DNA of 64,000 bases from Megaleporinus macrocephalus. Lineage: Eukaryota; Chordata; Actinopteri; Characiformes; Anostomidae. Positions 25,020 through 36,391 of the stretch are shown piece after piece (the stretch's first letter is position 1; every line of letters begins with the position of its first letter). Under the pieces are notes generated by a model. It searched no databases. It was given only the letters and a program-made list of their open reading frames with translations, and was not told the origin of the DNA. Position numbers and translations under genes: made by a program. Location: assembly GCA_021613375.1 (NCBI GenBank), contig CM038720.1:18060715-18124714 (forward strand), in the 5' to 3' direction.

Positions 25020-25690
25020 TGTGCCGTTTAATTTTAAAGGTGCAGTTAGCGGTTCTGGAGATTGATTGATGATATTTGAACTTGACAGCAAAACAAATGC
25101 ACCCCTCGCTTCAGTGCTCCTTCCCGAAAACCATGAAGGCACAATTACAACAACACTAGACTAGCAGTCCTAGATCTCTGTGGCTATAACACCCTTTGCA
25201 AGCGGACAAATACTGTGATATAATATTAGATATAACAACCACACAGGGAGTAATGTGGATAATGTAGTTAATGCAGGTTGTAAACTGTTGCTACCATAGC
25301 TGCTGAGATGCTAACCAACCGCTACAACAAACATTAACAAACAAGACAAAACCTATTCAGTTGCTATTCAACTCTCCATAAAGCACCAGCTTCTTGTTTA
25401 AGTTGCCCTGTTCCACCTTAAATGGTGCAGCAGTTACAAACAGGAAAATTCAAACAAGAAGCTAGCAAGCAGTCAGCCAACTCCAGCCTTGTCAGCTCTC
25501 TGAGATCTCGCCATCATTAAAACTCCTCACTGAAGTTAACGCAATTCTTAATTTTTGGCCTGATCTAAAACCTTTCTCAGTCTCTGTTCAGAACTCCCCC
25601 TCCTGTTTCTCAGCCATCTCTCCTTCTTAGCAGTGGGTGGAGTTTCTCCCCTAATGCTGATGCCCAAACTACACAATTTAATCTCAAGTG
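25020..25690. mobile_element. Dispersed repeat, copy 1 (TCAGCTCTCTG family)
   Basis: Its right part shares an ordered set of words with 39640-40090: CACCTTAAATGG / CATTTAAGGTGG, TCAGCTCTCTGAGATCTC / TCAGCTCTCTGGAGTCTC, CCTCACTGA / CTTCACTGATGA, and a TCTGATCT-like word. It begins with AAAGGTGCAGTTAGCGGTTC, which resembles a fish DNA-transposon terminus. Non-coding and diverged. Confidence 0.45.
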
Positions 25691-26219
25691 TAGTCATCAG
25701 TGAAGAAGGTTAAATGGCCTATATTCTACATGTTTTTTTACTTATATTTTCCCTAAAGCTATTACATCTGTGTGTATGTATGTACCAGAAACAGTCATAA
25801 TTTACTTTAACCTGGTTATTTCCAACCTCCTTATGCCCCCTTTTGTTTTTGTTACTGAAAATTGTTTTTTGTTACTGAACTGCTAAGAGCTACTGTAGTG
25901 CTAACAGGGCCCTTATGTGAAGCATTATTAGTCTGCTAAACATGAATGAGTAAGTGAGAGCTATAAGTCAGGTCTACAAAGTGCTTCACGAATGAAAATG
26001 CACTACATTTTTACACAGTAGTAGAAGTTAGAAATTTTTAATTATATTTAAAAGCAGTCTGAGAATTAACCAGAAAAATCAATAAAAAGTAATGCAAATT
26101 TGAATCACACTACTATAATTAATCAGTACCAAATATAACAATTAAACATGATGCATTTTTGCACCCCTGGTGTTGCAGGGAAAATTCATCTAAATTAATA
26201 AATGTACATTTTACTTTAA

Positions 26220-26715
26220 ATGGGTAAATTTATATGTATATGGTTACTTAGAGAAACGTATTGACTTGGTGGTGACCACAGAACCTAGGGTCACCATGTC
26301 TACAACACAAATATAGACATTAAATTTACTATCCAAAACCACCAGTGAACCTACACATGTGTTCTGAGTTTTAAATGGAAAGTTGATGATGAAATCAAAA
26401 TTGGTGGAAAATGCAAATAAAGGTGAACATTTTGAGTTAGAGGGGTCTATTTTGCCTCAGTATAGGCTGTATGTCTTAAAAAATAAATGTTATACCAAAA
26501 GCCTTTTTCCAATGTGACATACTGCATAACTGTTTCATGCAATAACTTTCTGTGAGGAAGCTTTTAGAGGTGGATGCCTGGTTCCTACCAATACCTACCC
26601 CTGTGAACAATTTAATTCTAGGACAGACCATTTCACACCAAGCAATAATTCTGTTTATGTCTAAATGATTGAATTATGCAGAAATGTAGAAAAAATTGAG
26701 GAATTCTCCTTTAAC
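26220..26715. mobile_element. Dispersed repeat, copy 1 (TGGTTCCTA family)
   Basis: Contains GAAGCTTTTAGAGGTGGATG, CCTGGTTCCTACCA, TGTGAACAATTTAATTCTAG and TTTCACACCAAGCAATAATT. Ordered equivalents occur at 41430-41850 and 47715-47990, defining a non-coding family of at least three copies in this window. Confidence 0.6.
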
Positions 26716-26719
26716 CAGT

Positions 26720-27585
26720 GACCAGACTTCTGACACATAAATACCTGTTTTAATACAATAAAGATTCCTTACATTGTGGACTATGAAGGCTTACTTTAAT
26801 CCCATTGGTCTTTGTTGTTTGGGACACCTTTAAATATCCTTGCATAGAGGATTTCAGTAGCTTTCAATTTCTCATCAGAGGTGAAAAGCAAAGAAAGGTC
26901 TAAGCCAGTGGAGGCGATGGTGTCAGGTGACACTTAAAAGGGAAAGCCATCTGCAGGCAGAGATATATGACCCAGTGGCTAAGTAATGGACTTGTGTGTG
27001 AACAGTCCCCGTAGGCCCCCCTAATGCCTTGTTAAGAATCTGTTGATCCTATTTCGTCCCACTTTATTGCCACTAACATGATGATATTGTATTACAGACA
27101 GGAACAAATAACCGCATGGCGACAGAAGTAGATGGCTTCATATGCTATATGGTGGTCTCCATTTCCCTGAGTAGAGAGGTTTTTAGAGCCATTTGAGTGG
27201 TATTTACAGCATGCTGACCAGAAATGGGGCAGAAAAGGCTAACCTGAGCCGGGTGCACAGCAGCACACTGTAATGTGTTGGGCAACTTCAGCGTTGTGTG
27301 TATTTGTGTAGTCACTGCAAACTGTGTGTAAAAAATTTAATGAATGTATAACAGAGGTGTTGCTTTGTCTCCTCCCCAGCTTAACAACCTGCAGTTTAAT
27401 TGTAAACCACTCATTTTTCACATACAGCATGCTGGACATGGTTTCACAGTTATTGTCCCTCTAAAGAAGCAGGTACGTCACATCACTCATTTATGTATCT
27501 ACAGAACTCAGTCTTTATCAGCTCATCATTTAATATAATGTTTTCTTTTTCTATCTTGTCTTAAACAAAAACAAACAAGGCTGCT
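26720..27585. other. Non-coding, no gene seen
   Basis: Unremarkable sequence. The opposed ORFs at 27239-27439 and 27344-27538 overlap and carry no motifs. Confidence 0.4.
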
Positions 27586-27591
27586 CCTGTA

Positions 27592-27945
27592 AGAGTCACT
27601 CACTGATGCTCTCCAACTGATGCTCACTGATGCTCTTTGATGCTTACTGACACTCAGTGATGTTTTCCAACACTCACTGATGCTCTCCAACATTTACAGA
27701 TACTCTCCAACACTTACTCCAACGCTCTCTCTCTAATGCTGACTAACACGCTCTGATGCTCATTGATACTCACTGACAATTAGTAACACTCACTGATGCT
27801 CTCTGATGCTCATTGATGCTCACTGACGCTCTTTGATGCTCACTGACATTCATTGACACTCACTGATGCTGTGCAATGCTTACTGACTCTGTGACGCTCA
27901 CTGACGCTTACTGATGCTCACTGACGCTCACTGACTCAGTATGTG
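27592..27945. repeat. ~12-bp minisatellite
   Basis: Degenerate tandem units of CTCACTGATGCT with variants CTCACTGACGCT, CTCTCCAACACT and TTACTGATGCT. The right half is more regular. Confidence 0.85.
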
Positions 27946-28119
27946 CAAGTAAGTGTACATTCAGACACATTTACTGTAATACAGATTGTCTAAAATACGT
28001 AGTCACATAGTATATGTATGAAATTACTCTTTAGTACATACAGTGTATTTGAATCAGAAATGCATACATTAGGCCTAATGATACTCAATAGTTTCTACAC
28101 AGACAATATTTGACTTGGA

Positions 28120-28720
28120 CCCTATGAATTTATCTTTGTCAGTGAAGTAGGCTTCAATCTTACAAAGAGGAGAAGGAGAGGCCAAAACTTGACTGGACAG
28201 CGGGCCATTGTTGAAGTCCCTGGTCAACAAGGTGCCAATGTCACAATCTGTGTTCCTATCAGCAACCATGGTATTCTACTTCACCATGTTATACTCGGGC
28301 CATATAACACTCAGCACCTTCTAAGATTTCATGCCACTCTAAGAGATATTTTATTTAAGCAGCAGGGTCAAGAGCTAAATGAGAATTCCATTTCCACCTA
28401 TATGATAGTGTGGGACAATGTCAGCTTCCACCATTAATGGGCAGTTCATGAACTTGCACCTCCCTCCATACTTGCTTTTCCTGAATCCTACTGAGACTTT
28501 TTCCCCTTTTGGAGATGGAAAGTATATGATAGACAACCCTACACCAGAGTCAGTCTGCTGCAAGCTATGGCTTTAGCCTGTGGTGATATAGATGAGAACT
28601 CATGTCAGGGCTGGATAAGAGTCTTCTTCCCCGGTTGCCTCAGGAGAGAAAATATTGCTTGTGATGTCTATGAAGTGTTCTGGCCTGACCCAGCCCAAAG
28701 ACAAAGGAAGCACACTGATC
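28120..28720 (+). pseudogene. IS630-like (DDE) transposase pseudogene
   Basis: One forward frame reads a recognisable IS630/Tc1-superfamily transposase: EVGFNLTKRRRRGQN (about 28145-28188), GQRAIVEVPGQQGANVTICV, then YMIVWDNVSFH (28400-28434) with the second catalytic aspartate, FWRWKVYDRQPYTR (28505-28545), LLQAMALACGDI, QGWIRVFFP, CLRRENIACDV and FWPDPAQRQ. The frame is broken by stops at 28435-28437 and 28492-28494. The second stop sits where I expect the third catalytic residue (NPIEEFF-type block), and the first catalytic aspartate in the GFNL block is also lost. About 200 codons survive in one frame, so decay is mostly by point mutation. The N-terminal DNA-binding part is absent. This is a different subfamily from the Tc1-like elements nearby. 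Confidence 0.75.
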
Positions 28721-29015
28721 ACCTGTTTAGTCCTTTAATTTTTGTCTCTTTGTATATTTGTATTGTATACTGTAGTGCAGTGCATTGTAGGCTGTATACT
28801 GTACAATAAACAAATTATATGTCTCTGAACATTGTGCTTTCCATTTGTTTACAGTATTGACTGCTCAAAATTATTGACTGGTTGCAGGTATTATGAATTT
28901 GGGGATTAAATAGTGTTTTAGAGATTTCAGTAGATTTCACTGGACAGAATTCTGGTCATTGGAGTTGGACCAAGTACTTGCATCATGTAATCTCAAACTG
29001 ACTTGCTAATGTGGT

Positions 29016-29157
29016 TTTGGACACTGTATAATATTCTGATATCTATAAACTTAGAAAAGTAGGTCACAGTGCAAAAACCTGAAGCAGCCATCTTGAAGCA
29101 TGAATTCTGTCCAACTTTTGTTCTGTTTATAGATAACAGAATGTCATACAGTGTCAT
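29016..29157. repeat. Imperfect inverted repeat (~30-bp arms)
   Basis: The left arm GACACTGTATAATATTCTGA and TATCTATAAAC (29023-29052) pairs with GTTTATAGATA and ACAGAATGTCATACAGTGTC (29127-29157) across a ~75-base loop, with a few mismatches. It may be the core of a small MITE or a cruciform-prone palindrome. Confidence 0.6.
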
Positions 29158-29239
29158 AAGAGACACTCATAAGTGAGTCTGTGTGTGACACAGTTAGAGA
29201 CAAGTGTCCTGGTTTATTAACGCAAAATGATTCTCTACT

Positions 29240-29775
29240 TCCAAAGTCAACAGAGATCTGAACCACAAAGCACCTACGGCCTCGTTTCCATCATAGATCA
29301 CGCGCTTTCCTCACCTCAGCTGGCAGCTAATGCTTTCGCCCCGCTCTAAATCTGAGGCGACAAGCTGGACAGTGTGAAGCGGCCGGAGACAGCTGAGTGA
29401 CAGCGACACGGACCCATCACTGCTGTGTGTCCTACACACTGCCTCTCAAGGAGACACATCAATCTAGCCAACTAAGGCAGCAAGGAGAATTAATTAGGGA
29501 TTCATTGGGCTTAAATGATCTAAAGCCGGTAGAAGAAAGGACGACTTTTGTGTGCGCTCACTCGCCGTCGTTTCCCTCAGACAGCCTCCTCTTTCAGCAC
29601 TGCTGACATTGCCGGGGAATTAGCGAGGCTTCCCAGCCCAGCTTGGACAAATCTTCACAACCAGAGCCTCTGTCTGAAACCCGATGGTGCTTGCGCGTCC
29701 TCCTGGGACGAGCGTTTAAAGCGTGCAGTGGAGCCTGACATCTACTCAATGATTCTGGACTGATTGCTGAGTTTG
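29240..29775. promoter_or_regulatory. Candidate enhancer-like non-coding element
   Basis: GC-richer than its flanks, repeat-free, and containing GAGAATTAATTAGGGATTC and GGGGAATTAGCGAGG with homeodomain-like cores. Several CpGs are present. ORFs of 60-71 codons overlap on both strands, arguing against coding. Confidence 0.35.
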
Positions 29776-29829
29776 TGTGCAAACAGTTTAACCCTTAGAA
29801 GTCACAGTGATCAGCAGCAATAAAAAAAG

Positions 29830-31020
29830 AAGAAACAAGTGTTAAAATGTATTAGAATTATTTGTTTTGGTTCTAAATACAAGAGAAGATAAAATAACAT
29901 TTAAAAATTGGCTTAGAAATGTTATTGTATGTAGTCTGTTTACTGAAAAACATTGGAAAAATAAATTTGTTTTTGTCAAAATAAGAAAATATCAAAATTA
30001 ATCTCGAAACAGACCACAGATCAAATGTTAATGTTGTAAATTACTACAATTACTTAGCAGCTTATTACACATTATTCAAGAGTACTTTAGAATTTTGATA
30101 TGCAAAGAGTTATTTAAGGATGCAAATTGTTCTTTATTTAGACTTTGTTGTTCAAATCATTAACATATTTTTACTTAGTTTAACAAATTTACAAATTAAA
30201 TGACAGATATAAAAGAACTACAAAAACATGCTTATGCTAATATTTAAAGCTGGAATGTGAAATTTTGCTGGTGCCTAAAAATATAAAATTTGTATTTATT
30301 ATTTTTTATTGTAATATTTATTGCTTATCACATAATATTTTACTTGATTAAGAATTATCTCATTCTGAGATTTACTCTTATACAGAGAACACATAAAGAA
30401 TTTGTATTAATCTATATTTTGTATTAATAATTCAAATGATCGAGCCCTTGTTGTTTTTCTGGGTCACAGTGCAGATCCTGAGAAAGAATTAAGGGCTGTT
30501 AACGAGTGATGAGTTATGTAAGCTTTGTAAAAAAATATTTTAACAATAGCTGTGTCATATTTCAGCCACTTTTGTTTCTACATTTTTGGGAGATTGGGGA
30601 GAATTCCCAGTAGGACCGGTTACTGAGCTAATGTACAAACGAGAGGCTTACCACTTATTTGATATGAACCTGATTTCTTGTTGATAAAAGGGTTGTTTAT
30701 TATTTATGCACATGTCTAATACAACTGCAACCAACAAAACACTTCCGTAGCCTGGTCCAATGTCCCATCCACAGTGTTACTGGATTGGTAGAAATTTGGA
30801 TGACTCACTGAGTACAAACAACCAGCACTCCTGTAGTCTGTCTGTGTTTTCCGCCTCATGTCGGGTCAATTTAATCAAATGTGCTTTTCTATGGAGGGAA
30901 CGAAGAAGCTTGTGATTGGCTATGTTGGCCAGATGCTCAGTGCAGTTGGTCATTTAATTTCGCACACTCTGGTCAAACAAAGGTGACTCAGACAGCTTGA
31001 ACCCAAAACATCATGTGTTT
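29830..31020. other. Non-coding, no gene seen
   Basis: Very AT-rich to about 30430, then ordinary unique sequence with no recognisable feature. Confidence 0.4.
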
Positions 31021-31039
31021 TGTCAGAATGCATTACGTC

Positions 31040-31086
31040 TGCAGTGTTTAGTCTGTATCTGTATGGCGTTTAGCCTGTATCTAGAC
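31040..31086. repeat. Left remnant of the 33-kb satellite
   Basis: TGTTTAGTCTGTATC and TTTAGCCTGTATCTAGAC match the unit of the array that restarts at about 33325 (TGTTTAGTCTGTATCTAGAC). The hAT element lies between these two pieces. Confidence 0.7.
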
Positions 31087-33310
31087 TAGGGCAGCACCTA
31101 ACGATTATTTTTTTTATCGATTAATCTAACATTATTTATTTATTTTTCGATTCATCTAACAACTCATTTTTAGATTCTAATGTGAGTATGTTAGGAATTA
31201 AAATAATATTTTGAGCATTGCTGTTTTTGTTTTTACTAAAACTAGTACATTGTTAAAGAAAATTCTCAAAGTAAAATGGATTGCAGTTTCAGCAAATGTT
31301 AACAGAATAACTCAAACTTGTGCAGAAATCAAATCATTTGGCTCACAAACACACACAGTACATGGCTCTTCGTGTGTCCTGTGTTGGGAAGACTGCAAAA
31401 ACACTTAGACATTAAGAGTAGAGGAATGTGAGCATGTCTACATGGTCACAATGTTACCTGCAGCTGAAAAGAGGCGCTCAGATGGAGTTGACGTTGCAGG
31501 GACTGACATTAGGATTTGGCTAGCACAGCAAGGGCGGGGAACCTGGCTGTGTCTTCCACCACTGGAGTGGGTTCTCATCTCTTGCAATACACTGTTCGCC
31601 AAAATACATAAGTACTTCATTCCTCACAATTTTACTGTCTACTTCATGGTCATTGTCTTCATTGCTGTTGTGCTCCTCTGAGTCTGAGCCCGAGCCCCTT
31701 TGGTGAAACTTGTGGCCGGGCACTGGCAGAGTCATCTTGCTCAACAACACCCGCCTGTTTACGAAGTCGTTCCTGTTCACGTCTTTTGGCTTGAAGTGCA
31801 AGAGTCTGAACCTTGACTTGTACTTTTAGGATGTCATCTGATGACAGGAACTTTAGCTTGCGGAACCTGGGGTCAAGGGCTGCAGCAATGATACACACAT
31901 TTTGACAATCTTCTCTGAATTTGGTCTCGCCCTCCCACCTTGAAACTATCTCCTGTGCTGCAGATGTTTGAAAAGAGTTGACAGGAGCTGACTCAAAGGA
32001 TGTTTTCTGTGTGGACCTCTGGAGACCTTTTACCAGTGTAGATAAAACCAGTGTAGGCTTGCTCAAAAGGCTTGAGAACTTGCTCCAGTTCCTCCAGAAG
32101 GGTCCACTGGTCAACTTTTAAATCCAGGTAGTGCTTTCCTCGTGGTGTTACTTCCGGATCTGAAAGGGTTGCAGCCACTGGCCACCTATGCTCCAGAAGC
32201 CAACTCACAATGTAATAAAAGCTGTTCCATTCTATGGGTATATCCTGGATTAGTTGATGCTCCGCTGTGCCCCATTGCTTTTGTTTTTGCTTAAGCTTGG
32301 TGCTGGCCAACTCACTCCTCCTAAAACAATCTAAAAGGCACCTTGCAGCCCCAAGGGTCTTATTTATATGGGGATCCTTTTGCAGGGCATGGTTTACTAC
32401 TAAGTGCAAGGTATGGTCAGTACATCTATGTGAAGCAACTTCATACTTCTGTTCCAAGATCTGGAGAGCGGCCACAACATGTGCAGCATTATCATGTACA
32501 ACAGCTAGTACATCACTAAGAGAGAAACCAAACTTCTCTGCTGCTTTTTCAACCCAACCAGCAATGTTTTCTGCTGTGTGGCACTCTTGGGTGTGCATGA
32601 ACTTTGGCTTCTTTTGTGAAAAAAGTGCGCCACACTGCTTTGCCTGAACATAACACAGAGAAATATAAAGCTCATTAGAATAACAATGATAGTAGCATAT
32701 TTTAAAATTAGTCAGAAAAATACTGACCCTAAAAATTAATAAATGTTTTTAAATGGTTGTAACTTTAAATGAACTGGCATAAATTGTTTATTTGCATCAG
32801 TGTAGTGCAAGAAAATGAAACTATTCACAAGCTGTAGCGACAGGCTATAAGGTATTGTTAGATAAAGATATTTTCTCTCATACACAGCCATTACAGTATT
32901 CAGAAGTGATATACAAAGTAATTGTTGTAACTGATGTGGTAGAAGTTGGATTATTACAATTAATTTTTTTTAATTTTTGTTATGAACATTTAACTTTTAT
33001 TTTGTTATGGATTTGTTATGGATTTGTAACATTTAAAACGTGTGTTTTAAAGTTCCAGCAGTATTGAGAACAACCTTAGGTATCTACACTGGACGATTAG
33101 GAACGGTTAGCAATGTGTAGTTAAGTGACTACTACTGAAAGAAACGTGTTACATGTGTTAATCTTAACATATATACTAAGATAAGAAAAACAAGTAAACA
33201 AAACTCACGGTACTGTTTTCCTGCTGGGTTGTCAAAGCAATTTGAATGTTTGCACTTTCAGTGCTCGTGCATAGCAGTTGTAGTCATGTGATAAGCCATC
33301 TCCATTTTGC
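31087..33310 (-). mobile_element. hAT transposon remnant, 5' end lost
   Basis: The left boundary TAGGGCAGCACCTAACGATT, followed by AT-rich TATCGATTAATC, is a typical fish hAT terminus. Since the transposase reads leftwards, this is its 3' end. The coding part lies at 31438-32650. The right side (33100-33310) may contain a 5' non-coding region, but no matching terminal inverted repeat is found before satellite resumes at about 33325. The element is therefore truncated or rearranged at its 5' end. It sits at the extreme left edge of the 29/20-bp satellite, with satellite-like sequence on both sides. Confidence 0.75.
31438..32650 (-). pseudogene. hAT transposase pseudogene (ZBED-like)
   Basis: Minus-strand frames carry, in order: TAENIAGWVEKAAEKFG and VVHDNAAHVVAA (32580-32470), where the aspartate fits a catalytic position; RCTDHTLHLVVNHAL with the C..H motif; LGAARCLLDCFRRSELA; then IEWNSFYYI, where family members usually have RWNS; LLEHRWPVAATLSDPEVTP; and LEELEQVLKPFE. 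A frameshift with a short deletion near 32040 leads to LVKGLQRS and AAALDPRFRKLKFL (31880-31840). A second shift leads to an acidic stretch, NPLQWWK, and a third reaches SVPATSTPSERLFSAAGNIV (31510-31445), the conserved C-terminal hATC dimerisation motif. The N-terminal BED zinc finger is missing. At least three frameshifts make it non-functional. Confidence 0.85.
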
Positions 33311-33324
33311 AGAGATACCATGTT

Positions 33325-35365
33325 TAGTCTGTATCTAGACTTTATACAACATGTAATCCACATCTAGACTTCATATAGCATGCAGTCTGTATTTAAGCTT
33401 TATCCAGTATGTAGTCTATATCTAGGCTTTATACAGTATGTAGTCTATATTTAGGCTTTATCCAATATGTAGTCTGCATCTAGACTTTATACAGTATGTA
33501 GTTTATATCTAGACTTTATACAGTATGTAGTTTATATGTAGGTTTTATACAGTATATCTAGACTTTATACAGTATGTAGTTTATATCTAGGTTTTATACA
33601 GTATATCTAGGCTTTATACAGTATGTAGTCTGTATCTAGGCTTTATACAGTATGCAGTTTATATCTAGGCTTTATATAGTATGTAGTCTGTATTTAGACT
33701 TTATACAGTATGTAGTTTATATCTAGGTTTTATACAGTATATCTAGGCTTTATACAGTATGTAGTATATATCTAGACTTTATACAGTATGTAGTTTATAT
33801 CTAGACTATACAGTATGTAGTTTATATCTAGGTTTTATACAGTATATCTAGGCTTTATACAGCATGTAGTCTGTATCTAGGCTTTATACAGTATGTAGTC
33901 TGTATCTAGACTTTATACAGTATGTAGTTTATATCTAGGTTTTATACAGTATATCTAAGCTTTATACAGTATGTAGTCTGTATCTAGGCTTTATACAGTA
34001 TGTAGTCTGTATCTAGACTTTATACAGTATGTAGTTTATATCTAGGTTTTATACAGTATATCTAGGCTTTATACAGTATGTAGTCTGTATCTAGGCTTTA
34101 TACAGTATGTAGTCTGTATCTAGACTTTATACAGTATGTAGTTTATATCTAGGTTTTATACAGTATATCTAGGCTTTATACAGTATGTAGTCTGTATCTA
34201 GGCTTTATACAGTATATCTAAGCTTTATACAGTATGTAGTCTATATCTAGACTTTATACAGCATGTAGTTTATATCTAGATTTTATACAGTATATCTAAG
34301 CTTTATACAGTATGTAGTCCATATCTAGACTTTATACAGTATGTAGTTTATATCTAGGTTTTATACAGTATATCTAAGCTTTATACAGTATGTAGTCTGT
34401 ATCTAGGCTTTATACAGTATGTAGTCTATATCTAGACTATACAGTATGTAGTTTATATCTAGGTTTTATACAGTATATCTAAGCTTTATATAGTATGTAG
34501 TCTGTATCTAGACTATACAGTATGTAGTCTATATCTAGACTATACAGTATGTAGTTTATATCTAGGTTTTATACAGTATATCTACGCTTTATATAGTATG
34601 TAGTCTGTATCTAGACTATACAGCATGTAGTTTATATCTAGGTTTTATACAGTATATCTAAGCTTTATACAGTATGTAGTCTGTATCTAGACTATACAGT
34701 ATGTAGTTTATATCTAGGTTTTATACAGTATATCTAAGCTTTATACAGTATGTAGTCTGTATCTAGACTATACAGTATGTAGTTTATATCTAGGTTTTAT
34801 ACAGTATATCTAAGCTTTATACAGTATGTAGTCTGTATCTAGGCTTTATACAGTATGTAGTCTATATCTAGACTGTATACATTATGTAGTTTATATCTAG
34901 GTTTTATACAGTATATCTAGACTTTATACAGCATGTAGTTTATATCTAGGTTTTATACAGTATATCTAGACTTTATACAGCATGTAGTCTATAGCTAGGC
35001 TTTATACAGTATGTAGTCTTTATTTAGGCTTTATACAGCATGTAGTGTATATATAGGCTTTATATAGCATGTAGTCTGCATCTGAGCTTTATACAGCATG
35101 TAGTCTGTATATAGGCTTTATACAGTATGTGGTCTTTATATAGGCTTTATACAGCATGTAGTCTGTTTATAGGCTTTATACAGCATGTAGTCTTTATATA
35201 GGCTTTATACAGCATGTAGTCTTTATATAGGCTTTATACAGCATGTAGTCTGCATCTGAGCTTTATACAGCATGTAGTCTGTATCTGAGCTTTATACAGC
35301 ATGTAGTCTGTATCTAGGCTTTATACAGTATGTAGTGTGTATCTAGGCTTTATCAAGTTTGCAGT
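33325..35365. repeat. 29/20-bp higher-order satellite
   Basis: The basic unit is 29 bp: ATGTAGTCTGTATCTAGG followed by CTTTATACAGT. A second 29-bp type has GTTTATATCTAGGTTTTATAC, and a shortened 20-bp type is ATATCTAGGCTTTATACAGT. These alternate in a higher-order pattern. In 34640-34800, for example, the order 29 + 20 + 27 gives a 76-bp period (GGTTTTATAC at 34641 and 34717). The edges are more irregular: the left (33325-33480) has ACATGTAATCC-type variants and the right (35040-35340) has TATATAGG and CATCTGAGC variants. No coding content. Confidence 0.95.
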
Positions 35366-35544
35366 TTGCTTTTTATCACTAACACCTTCATTATATTAGG
35401 TGTATGAAATACAGAAAATTAAATTGATTCATTTCCATAATTCCATTCAAAAAGTTAAACTTTCATAGATTAAAGATTCAGGGCCCACAATTTAAACGAT
35501 AAAAGGGCTTCCAGCTCATAAAACCCCAAGAAAACAGGAATTTA

Positions 35545-36391
35545 ACAAATTAGAATACTGTGGAGAAATCAGTCCAAACTACTTCTTACTTTGGTACTAT
35601 TGGTACTATTGGTACTTTTGGTAATAAATATGGTCCTTTTCAAAACGATATGCCAATCATTAATACGGTTGGGAATCCCTTTGCTTTAATCACTGCTTTA
35701 ATGCGACCTGGATTTGATGCAATTAGCCTGTGGAATTGCCTGGGAGGTATGGAAGCCCAGATTTCCTTGATGCTTGCTCTCAGCTCTTCTTTGTTGTTGG
35801 GTCTGGTGGCCCTCATTCTCCTCTTGAGAATACCCTGTATTCTCAATGGGGTTTAAGTCTGGCGAGTTGGCTGGCCAATCAAGCGCTGTGATGGCATGGG
35901 CATTAAACCAGGCTTTGGTGCTCTGGTGGCATGGGCAGGGGCCAGGTCCTGCTGGAAGATAAAATCTGCATCTCCATCCAGATCCTTAGCAGAAGGAATT
36001 ATGAAGTCCTCTAAAACATTCTGGTAGACTGTTGCAGTGGCCTTGGATTTAAGAAAGCAGAGTTTACCAATACCTGTATCCTGACTGAATATTTCACACA
36101 GGACCTCAAGAAGTTTGGGTTCTGTTCCTCACCTGTCTTCCTTGATTCCCAAATAAAAGGCTTTCCTTTTACTTTCTTTTTCTTGGCCCAGTTGAGACGC
36201 TTCCTACATTGGCTCAGGTTCAGAAGTGGCTTGACCCGAGGAACCCAACAGTTGTGGCCCATCTCCCGGATGCGTCTGAATGTGTTGGTTTTGAGGTGGC
36301 CTCATTCCACTCTTTCTGGATCTCTGCCAGATTCTTGAATCTTCTCTTTTTCATAATCCACAGAAGCCCACAGTCATCTCCTTTGCTGGTG
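35545..36391 (-). pseudogene. Tc1-like transposase pseudogene bordering the 24-bp satellite
   Basis: On the minus strand, from 36390 downward: NLAEIQKEWNEA and MGHNCWVPRVKPLLNLSQ, then RLNWAKKKK (36262-36170), from the N-terminal DNA-binding region. Then SRKTGEEQNP, LCFLKSKATATVYQNVLEDF, DADFIFQQDLAPAHA (second catalytic aspartate, about 35935-35975), LDWPANSPDLNPIEN (glutamate present, about 35840-35885), ILKRRMRATRPNNKEE, WASIPPRQFHRLIASNPGRI and AVIKAKG. The piece that normally holds the first catalytic aspartate, between AKKKK and SRKTGEE, is deleted, and there are at least two frameshifts. The right-hand inverted repeat should follow just beyond 36390. Instead a 24-bp satellite whose unit resembles that inverted repeat begins there. 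The left inverted repeat is not recognisable. Confidence 0.85.

Noticed and set aside
33325..33345. Target-site duplication ATCTAGAC for the 31-kb hAT relic
   Set aside because: The word is part of the satellite unit itself and recurs many times, and no right-hand hAT terminus precedes it.
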